From: a bacterium
GTDB taxonomy: Bacteria > Krumholzibacteriota > Krumholzibacteriia > LZORAL124-64-63
Assembly (NCBI GenBank): GCA_024231905.1
Contig: JAAEQC010000218.1
Span: 124,001 to 188,000 of the forward strand
Direction of reading: 5' to 3'
DNA length: 64,000 nt
Below, piece by piece: positions 8,519-17,800 of the stretch (positions within the stretch are counted from its first letter, which is position 1; each line of letters starts with the position of its first letter). The notes beneath the pieces were generated by a model that did not search any database, was not told where the DNA came from, and saw nothing but the letters and a program-made list of their open reading frames with translations. A program made the position numbers and the translations under genes.

Positions 8519-10153
8519 TCAGGCCGTCTCGCGCGCCTCCCGCGGGCTCTCCTCAGCCTGGTCCGCGCTCCCGACGTCCGGATGTTCCTGCACGATGCGC
8601 ACGAAGCTGTCCAGGTGCTCGAGGAAGACGTCCACCAGGCGCGGATCGAACTGGCGGCCCCTCTCGGCCCGCAGGATTGCCACCACTTCCTCCAGGGGCA
8701 GGGCCCCCCGATAAACCCGGCGGTTGACCAGGGCGTCGAAGACATCCACCAGGGCCGTGATCCGTCCTTCCAGGGAGATCTCCCCGGCGCACAGGCCCAC
8801 CGGGTAGCCGCATCCGTCCCAACGCTCGTGGTGCTCCAGGGCGATGCGCGCGGCCGTGACCATGACCCGGCGCCGGGACCGGTCCAGGATCGAATGACCG
8901 ATGACGGCGTGGCGCCGCATGTTGGCCGTCTCGGCCGGGGTCAGGGGCCCAGGCTTCTTGAGGATGGCGTCGGGGATGCCGACCTTGCCTACGTCGTGCA
9001 GGGGAGCGGCCAGCTTGAGGACCGCCGCGTCGTCGGTGCCCATACCCACGGCCAGGCCCAGGACGTGGGCCATCTCCCCCACCCGCAGCACGTGGTTGGC
9101 CGTCTCCTTGGAGCGGGACTCCACCAGACCGCACAGGGTGTGGATCATCTCCTTCTGACCCTCGATGACTTCCAGGGCCAGGCCGATGTTGCGATAGGCC
9201 AGGCCCGCGTGGGCCACATACAGCCGCAACAGGTCGTGGTCCAGACGGTCCAGGTTCGGCAGGCCGGTGACCAGGCACACGACCTCGCCGCCCTCGTCGT
9301 CCCGGCAGCGGGTGCAGCAGGCGTCACCCTCCACCAGCAACTCGCCGGCCAGCCTCGTCCGCTGGACGAGATCGCGCAGCCGCCCGTCGTCCAGTTCGCA
9401 CACGCGCCGCCCTTCGCTGCCGGCCAGGGTACCGTGGGCAGCCACGACCAGGCAGTCTTCGGCGTTCGTCCGCGCCACCAGGCCGCCGACCGCAGCGCCG
9501 CCCGTGGACCTTTCCCCCAGCACGGAGAGCTGCTGGTCGAGCAGGCCGGCGGCGAACCGGTCCCGGCTGCGCCAGCGGAAGAGCTCGCCGCTGGCGTCCA
9601 GCACCCGCTGCAGGCCCTGGCGGTTACGCTCCAGTTCCCGGATGTCCCGCCAGGCGCGCAGGGCGCTGGTCACCGCGGTACACAGCTTGTCGGCCGTGAG
9701 TTCGGTCTTGGACTTGTAGTCGTTGATGTCGTACTCGGCCACCACCTCCTGCTCCGGGGCGGAACCAGGCTGTCCCGTGCGCAGGATGATGCGGACGTGC
9801 CGGTTGCCCACGTCGTTGCGCAGGTACCGGACCAGGCGCAGACCTGAGTCCTCCTGCTCCATGACCACGTCCAACAGGACGACCGCGATATCCGGGTGTT
9901 CGCGCATGACCTGGCGCGCCGCCGCCCCCGAAAAGGCGCTCAGCAGCATGAGCCCGCGGCCCTCGAAACGGTAGCGTCCCAGCACGAGCTGGGTGATGTG
10001 ATGGACATCGACGTCGTCATCCACGATGAGCAGCTTCCACGGTTCACCGCCGCGTTGTTCGCCGGGTCGGCCGGGCACGTTCACCACGGCGTCCTCCGCC
10101 GCGAACTCGAGGGCGTCGGCGGATCGAGGATCGGTGGGGCGCTTTTCAGGCAT
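8519..10153 (-). CDS. response regulator with DUF3369 and HD-GYP output domains
   Basis: A 544-residue regulator. Residues ~39-165 form a receiver domain (KLLIVDDDVDV, phospho-acceptor Asp95 in VVLLDVVM). Residues ~170-330 match the DUF3369 linker often found after such receivers. Residues ~335-520 are an HD-GYP domain with HD at 386-387 (LHDVGKVGIPD) and HHERWDGCGYP at 441-451. HD-GYP domains hydrolyse cyclic di-GMP, so phosphorylation probably controls c-di-GMP breakdown. The gene overlaps the end of the histidine kinase gene by eight bases, which makes them a coupled two-component pair. No DNA-binding domain is present. The first 38 residues are disordered; the start at 10153 (ATG) is plausible but not strongly supported. 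Confidence 0.9.
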   Translation of the reverse strand: MPEKRPTDPRSADALEFAAEDAVVNVPGRPGEQRGGEPWKLLIVDDDVDVHHITQLVLGRYRFEGRGLMLLSAFSGAAARQVMREHPDIAVVLLDVVMEQEDSGLRLVRYLRNDVGNRHVRIILRTGQPGSAPEQEVVAEYDINDYKSKTELTADKLCTAVTSALRAWRDIRELERNRQGLQRVLDASGELFRWRSRDRFAAGLLDQQLSVLGERSTGGAAVGGLVARTNAEDCLVVAAHGTLAGSEGRRVCELDDGRLRDLVQRTRLAGELLVEGDACCTRCRDDEGGEVVCLVTGLPNLDRLDHDLLRLYVAHAGLAYRNIGLALEVIEGQKEMIHTLCGLVESRSKETANHVLRVGEMAHVLGLAVGMGTDDAAVLKLAAPLHDVGKVGIPDAILKKPGPLTPAETANMRRHAVIGHSILDRSRRRVMVTAARIALEHHERWDGCGYPVGLCAGEISLEGRITALVDVFDALVNRRVYRGALPLEEVVAILRAERGRQFDPRLVDVFLEHLDSFVRIVQEHPDVGSADQAEESPREARETA

Positions 10154-12077
10154 ACTGGACCTCCGCGGGCAGGGGCACTTTCACGACGACTCGCGTGCCC
10201 CTGCCCTTTTCGCTCGCGCAGGAGATGGTACCACCCAGGATCTGGGTGACGTTGGTGTGGACGATGTGCATGCCGAGGCCGGTACCGCCGCGACCGCGCT
10301 TGGTGGTGAAGAAGGGTTCGTAGACCCGGGCCAGCTGCTTGTGGGTCATGCCGTTGCCGTCGTCCGAGTACTCAATGACCACGTGGGTGCCGTCCACCCG
10401 CACCATCACCCGGATGGTGCCGACCAGGAGTCCCTCGAAACCGTGCTGCACCGAGTTCAAGACCAGGTTGGAGATCACCCGGAAAACCGCTCCGGGATCG
10501 CAGCAGATGGTCACGTCGCCGGGGCAATCCACCTCGACCCGGTAGCCGGTGCCCCGCAGCCGGGGTCCCAGGCTGGCGACGATCTCCTGGAGGTAGCCTC
10601 CCAGATCGAAGGTGCGGAGGCTCTCGGCGGACTGGTCCACCGCCACCTCCTTGAAGCTCCGCAGCAATTCCGCGGTGCGGTCGAGGTTGGACCGGATGGC
10701 CGCGGCGGAGCTGTCCATGGAGCTGAGCATGGTGGTGAAGCCCGACTGGGTCAGCCGCTGCTCGCGGTAGGCGGAGCCGCCCTCGTCGCACAGGGATTGG
10801 AGGTGGGACGCGGCGGTCAGGGCGGTGCCCACCGGGGTGGCCATCTCGTGGGTCAAGCCGGCCACCATGTCGCCCAGGGCGGCCAACTTCTCGGACTCGA
10901 GCAGGCGCTCCCGGGCCTCGGTCATGAGACGCGCCCGATCCCGCTCGCCGGTGACGTCGCGGGCCACCCCTTCGATGGACGTGACCGCGCCGGACCGGTC
11001 GAAGAGCGGCACGGCCAGCACTTCCAGGACCCGCGGGCCCTCGCTGGTTTCGATTCGCAGGTCCCAGATGGGTTCCCGGCTGCCGTTCAAGGTACGCTGC
11101 ACGTGCTCCCGGGCCTCACTGTTCTCCGTCCGCCGGAGCCACTCGCCCATGAGCTTGCGCAACTCGACGAAACCGGAACACCCCAGGATGCGCCGGTAGG
11201 TCGGGCTCACGTAGCGGTACTCCCCCGCCACCGAGACCGAGAAGAAAACCTGGAGTTCGCCCAGATTCTCGATGATCCGCCGGTAGCGTTGCTCGCTCTG
11301 ACGGAGGGTCTCGTTGGTACCCCGCAGTTCCGCCGTGGCCACGTCCACCCGCCGTTCCAGGTCCTCGTTCAGCTGGCGCAGCTGCTGCTCCGTGCGGTGG
11401 CGGGCCCGGTCCGCCCGGCGACGTTGCCAGGCGTGGACCAGGATCTGTCCCAGGGTGTCCATGAGGCTGATGGTCTCGTCCCGCCAGTCGCCCACGGCGC
11501 GCACGGAGTCGAAGGCCAGCAGACCGGCCACGCGGCCGTCGTCGAGCATGGGGATCACCAGGACCGAACGGGTCTCGTGGCCCAGCCAACGGGCCTTCTC
11601 AGGAGCGGCGTCCGCGGGCAGGGCGGCCACGTCCTCCACGTAGAAGACCTGGCCGGCGTCGATCTTCCCTTTCAGCCAGGGCAGACCGTCGAAGGAGCCC
11701 TGGAGGTCATTCTCCGGCACGGGCAGCACACCGTCGGCGCACCATTGGAATTCGTAGCGGAAGGTCCTGCCGTCGTCCGAGAGCCGGCCGAGGAAACAGC
11801 GGTCTACGGTGGTCAGTCCGCCCACGGAGACGAGGGCGTCGGTGAGGGCGTCGTCCAGTTCACCCTGGGTGGCGGTGGCGATGTTGCGGAGGATTTTCGT
11901 GAGGGCGTCGACCGTGGCGGTTTCGGCGCCGGTGTCCCGGGGACCGAGGGCAACAGGCTCGAGCGCCACTTCCGCCGGCGCGTTGAAGCGCCTTCGCGCG
12001 CCCAGGAACGCCCAGGCGGCGAGGCCCGCGGTCACCGCCGGGAACAGGACGAGAGATACAGCCCGGATCACGTCCAC
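10146..12077 (-). CDS. membrane-anchored sensor histidine kinase (GAF-PAS-HisKA-HATPase)
   Basis: A 643-residue kinase, partner of the overlapping REC/HD-GYP gene. The order is one N-terminal hydrophobic segment (residues ~4-26), a GAF-like domain (~55-215), a coiled linker (~222-262), a PAS domain (~263-380), a HisKA dimerisation helix with His410 in LTHEMATP, and a HATPase domain to the end (N box NLVLNSVQHG, DDGNGMTHKQL, GGTGLGMHIV). The longest frame starts at 12290 but the extra 71 codons are AT-rich and not protein-like. GTG at 12077 has AAGGAG nine bases upstream and starts directly at the membrane segment; GTG at 12071 is an alternative. The ligand is unknown. Confidence 0.88.
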   Translation of the reverse strand: MDVIRAVSLVLFPAVTAGLAAWAFLGARRRFNAPAEVALEPVALGPRDTGAETATVDALTKILRNIATATQGELDDALTDALVSVGGLTTVDRCFLGRLSDDGRTFRYEFQWCADGVLPVPENDLQGSFDGLPWLKGKIDAGQVFYVEDVAALPADAAPEKARWLGHETRSVLVIPMLDDGRVAGLLAFDSVRAVGDWRDETISLMDTLGQILVHAWQRRRADRARHRTEQQLRQLNEDLERRVDVATAELRGTNETLRQSEQRYRRIIENLGELQVFFSVSVAGEYRYVSPTYRRILGCSGFVELRKLMGEWLRRTENSEAREHVQRTLNGSREPIWDLRIETSEGPRVLEVLAVPLFDRSGAVTSIEGVARDVTGERDRARLMTEARERLLESEKLAALGDMVAGLTHEMATPVGTALTAASHLQSLCDEGGSAYREQRLTQSGFTTMLSSMDSSAAAIRSNLDRTAELLRSFKEVAVDQSAESLRTFDLGGYLQEIVASLGPRLRGTGYRVEVDCPGDVTICCDPGAVFRVISNLVLNSVQHGFEGLLVGTIRVMVRVDGTHVVIEYSDDGNGMTHKQLARVYEPFFTTKRGRGGTGLGMHIVHTNVTQILGGTISCASEKGRGTRVVVKVPLPAEVQYA

Positions 12078-12475
12078 CCTACACGTCTCCTTGACCGGAC
12101 GTCCGTGTCGGTATGGTTGCCGTTCCCTCTGGCGCGAATGGAAAGGGATATTAGACAGACCTGGAGATCGAATCCAAGATAATTCGGTTATTCCGCAATA
12201 AAAATATAAAGATTCCCGTACCTTTAAGTACTTATGAAACTGGCGCCCTCGACTCCTGGATGCCCCCAAACCTTCCGGGCAGGTAGCCAATCGTTCCTCG
12301 CGGTTCCTAAAAGCGCCTCATAGGTCCCAAGCAGAATAAAAGAGAAACATCCCTCAACCCTCCTCCACGTCTACACTTGCGCCCTTGTGCCTGGACTGAA
12401 TCAGTATCGAAGGTTGGGGGCCGTGGTTCTGCGACCTCTGGTCGCGGTCGTCGGCTCACGACCTTCGACACTGAT
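12078..12475. other. 398-bp intergenic region between pcrA and the kinase gene
   Basis: The largest gene-free stretch in the window. The right part (from 12393) is a nested palindromic element reaching into the pcrA stop codon. The left part, about 12140-12240, is the most AT-rich stretch I noticed and holds the likely kinase promoter (12148-12177) and an imperfect palindrome around 12219-12232. I see no convincing gene between 12240 and 12390; the short open frames there lack a ribosome site and protein-like composition. Confidence 0.7.
12148..12177 (-). promoter_or_regulatory. candidate sigma-70 promoter of the kinase/regulator operon
   Basis: On the minus strand TTGGAT, an 18-base spacer and TAATAT, each matching four of six consensus bases, lie in an AT-rich stretch about 65 bases upstream of the GTG start of the histidine kinase. 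The match is moderate; the composition supports it. Confidence 0.45.
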
Positions 12476-12482
12476 TCAGTCC
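12393..12482. repeat. nested palindromic element at the 3' end of pcrA
   Basis: Two 24-base arms (12393-12416 and 12459-12482) are inverted copies matching at 22 of 24 positions. Each arm starts with GG followed by the near-palindrome ACTGAATCAGT. Between them lies a perfect inner hairpin, GCGACC-TCT-GGTCGC (12431-12445). The right arm covers the pcrA stop codon (12476-12478). It could act as a strong 3'-end structure for pcrA, but no T-run follows the stem, so a plain intrinsic terminator is doubtful. A REP-like repeat or small non-autonomous mobile element is the alternative. Confidence 0.75.
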
Positions 12483-14785
12483 ACCGGTACCAACGGCGCA
12501 AACCGCGGATTGAGATGCTTCCGGTCCCCACTGTTGAAGTCCACCGTCACCAGCATATCGTCCCCAGTCCCCTCCACGCGCACGACCACCCCCGAACCAA
12601 AAATGCCGTGGCTGACCAGCTGGCCCGCGTAGTAGGGCGCTTCCTGGCTCACGTCGGCGTCCCAGCCGCTATCGGCAGGAGAAGCCGGCTTAGCCGACCG
12701 TTTGCCCCACTGGTCCGGCAGCACCGCCGGGCGGGTGGGCTTGCCGTGGCTGCGGGAGCCTCCCGCGGCCTGCTGACGACGGGCGCCGGGGCGTGGGGCG
12801 GCGGAACTGCCGAAGAGACTGCGAGCCACGGGGCGGCCGGCGGCGAGGGCGTCCAGGCGAGTCCTATCCACCAGGCCGTCGGGCACTTCCTTCAGGAATC
12901 GTGAGGGCAGGCTCGTCTGCCACTGGCCGAAGCGGCGGCGGCGCGACGCGTGCAGCAGATGGACCTTGCGGCGGGCCCGGGTCAAGGCCACGTAGAAGAG
13001 GCGGCGCTCCTCCTCCAGGGACGACTCATCGTCCTGGCTGTTGATGTGGGGCAGGATGTCGTCCTCGCAACCGGCCACGATCACCACCGGGAACTCCAGG
13101 CCCTTGGCCGTGTGGATGGTCATCAGCCGGACCAGACCCTCCTCCTCGGTGATGGTGTCCGGATCCGAGACCAGGGCCACCTGCTCCAGGAACTGGTCCA
13201 GGCGGCCGCCGTCGGTCTGCTCGTGGAAGGCGGCGGCGGCGTTGATCAGCTCCTCCACGTTCTCGGTACGGCCCGCCGCGGTGACCGGATCGTCGGTTTC
13301 CAGGTGGTCCATGTAGCCGATATCTTCCAGCAGTCCCCGCAGGATCTCCGGCACCGGATCGCCATCGGCCATGCGGGCGCGCCAGCGGGCGGCCATGTCG
13401 AAGAAGGCGCGCACGCGCTTGCAGGCGGCAGGGGCGATCTCCCGTTCCAGGAGGCCCTCTTCGGCGGCGGCCTGGCCCGGGGTGAGGTCCGTGGCCGCCG
13501 CCAGTTCCAGCAGGCGGCTCACGGTGGTGGCGCCCAGCTTGCGACGGGGCACATTGATGGCCCGCTGCAGGGAGACCAGGTCCGCCGGGTTGGCCACCAC
13601 CTTCAGGTAGGCCAGCAGGTCCCGGACTTCCTTGCGCTCGTAGAACTGGAGACTGCCCACCACCTGGTAGGGCAGGTTGGCCCGGCGCAGGGCGTCCTCG
13701 AGGGCGCGGCTCTGGGCGTTGGTGCGGTAGAGGACCGTCACGTCCGACCGGGAGCCGCCGGCCGCCAGCTCGGTCCGCACGATCTCGACCACCTTGGCGG
13801 CCTCGTCCTCCTCGTCCTGGAACTCCTCGTCAAGCAGGAGTTCTCCCGCCCCGTCGGCGGTCCACAGCTTTTTACCCTTGCGCCGCTTGTTGTGGGCGAT
13901 GACGGCGTTGGCCGCGTCCAGGATGTTGCCGGTGCTGCGGTAATTCTGTTCCAGGCGCAAGGTGACCGCGCCGGGAAAGTAGGAGTCGAATTCGAGCATG
14001 TTCTCGATGCAGGCGCCCCGCCAGGAGTAGATAGACTGATCGTCGTCACCCACGGCGAAGACGTTGCCGTGGGTGCTCTGCAGGGCCTTGATGAGGATCA
14101 TCTGCAACGGGTTGGTGTCCTGGAACTCGTCCACCAGAACATGCCGGAAACGTTCGGCGTACCGCCGCCTCACGTCCTCGTGCTGCTCCAGCAGGTGGAC
14201 CGTGCGTAGAATGAGATCGTCGAAGTCCAGGGCGTTGCAGCGCCGCAGGGCCTTTTCGTAGCCCTCGAAGATCTCCGCGTATTTCTCGTCGATGAAGGAA
14301 GTGGCCGACTGCTTGGCTGCGTCCGGGGCCACGTCCTGGTTCTTCCAGTCGCTGATGACCGAGCGGGCGCCCCGCGGTGTGAACTGCTTGGGGTCGATCC
14401 TCAGGTCGGCCAGCACGTCCTTCAGCAGACGTTTGGAGTCGTCCGTGTCGAAGATGGTGAAGTTGCGGTCCACGCCCACGGGTGTCCCGTCAGCGCGCAG
14501 GATGCGCAGGCCCGTGGCGTGGAAGGTGCCGATCCAGAAGGGGGCCCGGTCCGCACCCACGGTGGCGCCGACCCTCTCGCGCATCTCCTTGGCGGCCCGG
14601 TTGGTGAAGGTGAAGGCGAGGATCTCCCCCGGGTGGACGCCGCGCTCACCCAGCAACCAGGCGATGCGGGTCGTGAGGACGCGGGTCTTGCCGCTGCCGG
14701 CGCCGGCCACCACCAGGACGGGGCCTTCCGCGGCCGTGACCGCCGCGCCTTGGGGTTCGTTGAGCTGATCCAGGATGTCGTTCAC
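12476..14785 (-). CDS. pcrA: UvrD/PcrA-type superfamily 1 DNA helicase
   Basis: ATP-dependent 3'-5' DNA helicase of 769 residues, used in nucleotide excision repair, mismatch repair and removal of RecA or stalled polymerase. Motifs in order: Q motif LNEPQGAAV, Walker A GAGSGKT (28-34), DEXX box VDEFQDTN, GDDDQSIYSWRGA, and late motifs MTIHTAKGLEFP and ALTRARRKVHLLHA. The tail ends in a small Tudor-like domain (SHGIFGSGVVVRVEG) that in PcrA/UvrD binds RNA polymerase. The start is GTG at 14785 with GGAG-type bases upstream. It stands 36 bases after tamB's end on the same strand. UvrD and PcrA cannot be separated by sequence alone. Confidence 0.95.
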   Translation of the reverse strand: MNDILDQLNEPQGAAVTAAEGPVLVVAGAGSGKTRVLTTRIAWLLGERGVHPGEILAFTFTNRAAKEMRERVGATVGADRAPFWIGTFHATGLRILRADGTPVGVDRNFTIFDTDDSKRLLKDVLADLRIDPKQFTPRGARSVISDWKNQDVAPDAAKQSATSFIDEKYAEIFEGYEKALRRCNALDFDDLILRTVHLLEQHEDVRRRYAERFRHVLVDEFQDTNPLQMILIKALQSTHGNVFAVGDDDQSIYSWRGACIENMLEFDSYFPGAVTLRLEQNYRSTGNILDAANAVIAHNKRRKGKKLWTADGAGELLLDEEFQDEEDEAAKVVEIVRTELAAGGSRSDVTVLYRTNAQSRALEDALRRANLPYQVVGSLQFYERKEVRDLLAYLKVVANPADLVSLQRAINVPRRKLGATTVSRLLELAAATDLTPGQAAAEEGLLEREIAPAACKRVRAFFDMAARWRARMADGDPVPEILRGLLEDIGYMDHLETDDPVTAAGRTENVEELINAAAAFHEQTDGGRLDQFLEQVALVSDPDTITEEEGLVRLMTIHTAKGLEFPVVIVAGCEDDILPHINSQDDESSLEEERRLFYVALTRARRKVHLLHASRRRRFGQWQTSLPSRFLKEVPDGLVDRTRLDALAAGRPVARSLFGSSAAPRPGARRQQAAGGSRSHGKPTRPAVLPDQWGKRSAKPASPADSGWDADVSQEAPYYAGQLVSHGIFGSGVVVRVEGTGDDMLVTVDFNSGDRKHLNPRFAPLVPVD

Positions 14786-14821
14786 GGTCGCTCCATCGCC
14801 GCCCGGGGGATGGGCGGCCTG

Positions 14822-17800
14822 CTAGTACTCGAAACGGTACTTGAAGTCCAGGTTGTAGGTGGGTTGGCCCTGGTTCTCGTCGATGCGCCGCCGGACCTCC
14901 GACTGCAACAGCAGATGCCGGTTGATCTGGTACTCGACGATGAAGTCGCGGTCGTCCTGGCGGACGCCCTGGGCGTACTTCAGGTACAGGTCCGAACCGA
15001 TGTACTTGCCGACACCGATGAGCGGATCGATCCCCTGGTCCCCGGTGGACCGTTGGCGCTGGATCTGATCGATCTCGAAGGTGTCGAAGACGGCCAGCTC
15101 CCGCGCGATCTCCCGTTCGAGCACGTTGAAGCCCGCCGAGATGCCCGTGGCCTGGAGGGCCTCGGCGTCGTCGCCCTCGGGGGTCGCGTGGGGCTCGAGG
15201 CCCAGCAGCATGCGCTGGATGGCCGCCCGCGAGTAGCCGCGTTCGCTGGAGAAGGTGATCTCCGGCCGGCTCAACTGCCCGCCGACGTGCACCCCGATGT
15301 TCTCGATGATGCTGTTGCTCGAGTACTGGCTGCGCAGACGATACTTGGTCTCCGCGTCCACGTCCACCTGGGGATCGAAGGCCAGTTCGCGGCTGAAGTC
15401 GAGCACGCCACGGGTCACCCGGAAGCTGTTGTTGAAGACGATGAAGCGGCCGGCGTTCACGTCCAGGGTGCCGCGCAGGTAGAGGCCCTCCTCGTCGCGC
15501 ACCAGGTTCAGGTCGCCGCCCAGGTCCAGTTCCATGTCCCGGTTGATGATGTGGGCCGTGCGCGGCTCGCCGTGGATCTCCAGGTCCGCCAGCCAATCCG
15601 GGGCCACCGTGGCCGCCAGGGGATCCGGCCCCGAGCCCTGCTCGTTGAAGCGGCCCGTGTAACGGGCCTTCACCACGTCGTAGCTGCCGCTGAACTTGGG
15701 CACCAGGAGGCTGTCCGGTCCCACCTTGTGGCCCGAGAGGCGCGCCCGCCGCGAGTTCACCACGACCCGCAGCTCCGGCAGCGAGGCGACCAGGAATCGG
15801 TCCAGGTCCAGGTAGACGTCGAAGGTCCGCAAATCCAGACCGTCGAAGACCACGCGGCCGTCGCCGGTAAAGGTGCCGCGCAGACCTTCGCGGCCGCTGA
15901 TGTTCGATACCACCAGTTCGTCGCCCCGGAAGACGCCCTCGCAAGAAGCGCCGGCGTAGATCTCCTCCATGTTGCGCAGCACGAAGCCCGTGTCCCGGAT
16001 CTTCAGGCGGCCCTGGTAGAGGGGATGTTCCAGGGGGCCGCTCACCACCACCGACGCGCCGCCGCGGCCGCTGGTGCGCACGAAGGCGTTGGTGGCCCTG
16101 GACAGGGGTTCGAGGTTGCTGTCGTCGGGGATCTCCAGCTGCATGTAGAAGGGGCCGTCCAGGGGCGTGAGCGGCTCGCTGAGGAAGTCGAGATCCATGG
16201 GGACCTCGATGCGGCCGGTCAGGGCCAGGTCGTCTTGCCGACCCGCCAGGTTGCCCAGGACCAGCGCGTCGGCGTCGGCCCACACCTCGCCCGTGAGTTC
16301 GTCCAGGTGCAGCCAGTGGATATGGAAGGGGGCGCCGTGCAGGTTGCCCCGTACCAGGGGCGAGTCCGTGGTGCCGGCCACGGCCAGGTCACCGGTGAAC
16401 TGGCCGGCCAGGCGGTCCAGGGCCGGAAGTTCGAACTGCTCCAGGAACGCCCAGTCGCCCCGGTCGATGACCAGCTGCATATCCAGTTCGGCGCCGGGCC
16501 AGAAGTCCTCCACCCGCCGGGCCTCCCCGTGGGCTACGGCGCCGCCGCCGCGGATCCGGCCGAACTCGGTGACGAGCACCAGGTCGCGGAAGTCCACCAC
16601 GCCCTGGCTGAAACCCGCCGCCACCTCCAGGGTGTCCACGCGGGCCAGGGCGAAGGGCGAATCCAGAAGGCGGGCCTGCAGTTCGACCACCGGGTCGCTG
16701 GGCACGCCACCCACCGCCGCGCGGGCCGTGACCGTGCCCGACAGGGGCTCCTCCGTGCCCACGAAGGGGTCGAGCAGGGCCAGGTCGAAGTTGTCCAGTT
16801 CGAGTTCGCCGGTGACCACCGCGTCTCGCTCGTAGTAGGCGTCGACCTTCAGGGAGCCCCGCTCCGAGGCCAGGGTGGTGGCGGGCAGGAAGAACCGGCC
16901 GCGGCCCACTTCGAAGCTGGTGGGTTCGACCAGGGCCCAGGCCGTGCCCTCCAGGGAGCAGGACAGGAGGTCCAGGTTGAAGGTGTGGAGCGAATCGCCG
17001 AAGGCCGCGCGCAACCGGGCGGCCAGCACCGTGTCGCCGTAGACGGCGCGGAACTCCTCGACCTCGGCGCCCCTGGACGAGGCCGTGCCGGCCAGGCGGA
17101 AGTCTCCCAAGGGGACGTCGCCCACGGCCAGGCCGCGTCCCCGAGCATCCACGTCGAAGACCGGATCGCCGAGGACGTCGGCCACGTCGAGGTGGGCATT
17201 GAGCCGGCGTGTGTCGAGGTTCGCCAGGACGGCCCCGCGGAGGATCGCCGACCCCTGGAAACGCAAGTCGTCCAGGGGGCCCTCCACCCGGCCGGAACCT
17301 TCGGCCTGGCCCCTCAGAGCGGGCCACTCCCAGGACGCGGGCAGGGATGACAGGTCGGTGCTCGAAGCCTCCACGTCGCCGCGGAAGATCTTGTCGGCAT
17401 CGGAAAAGCCGCGCAGCTGGACCTGCAGGTCGGCGTAATGGAAGTCGGCGCGGTGGAAGACCACCGAATCCTCGGTGGCGAAGACGTCCACCCGGCAGCT
17501 GTCGAAAGGCAACACGGACACGAACCCGTCCCGCAGGCCGCCGGTGACACGGGTCCAGAGGGGCGCTTCCCCGTGCTCGATAACCAGCCGGCCGTGGCCG
17601 TCGCTGGGGGGCAATTCCTCCTCGCCGGGCACCAGACCCGACGCCAGGTCCACGTCCTCCACGTCGCCTTCGAGACGGAGGTTCACCGGCGCCGCTTCGT
17701 CCAGGTCGATCCAGCCGTTCCCCCGGAAGCGGGCGCCGTTGACCCGGCCGTCCATGTGCTCGAGCAGCACGGTGGCCGGTCCCGCTGCCACGCGGCCGTA

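Noticed and set aside
12307..12531. Short open frame in the pcrA/kinase intergenic region
   Set aside because: It spans the palindromic element, has no ribosome site and reads as Arg-rich low-complexity protein.
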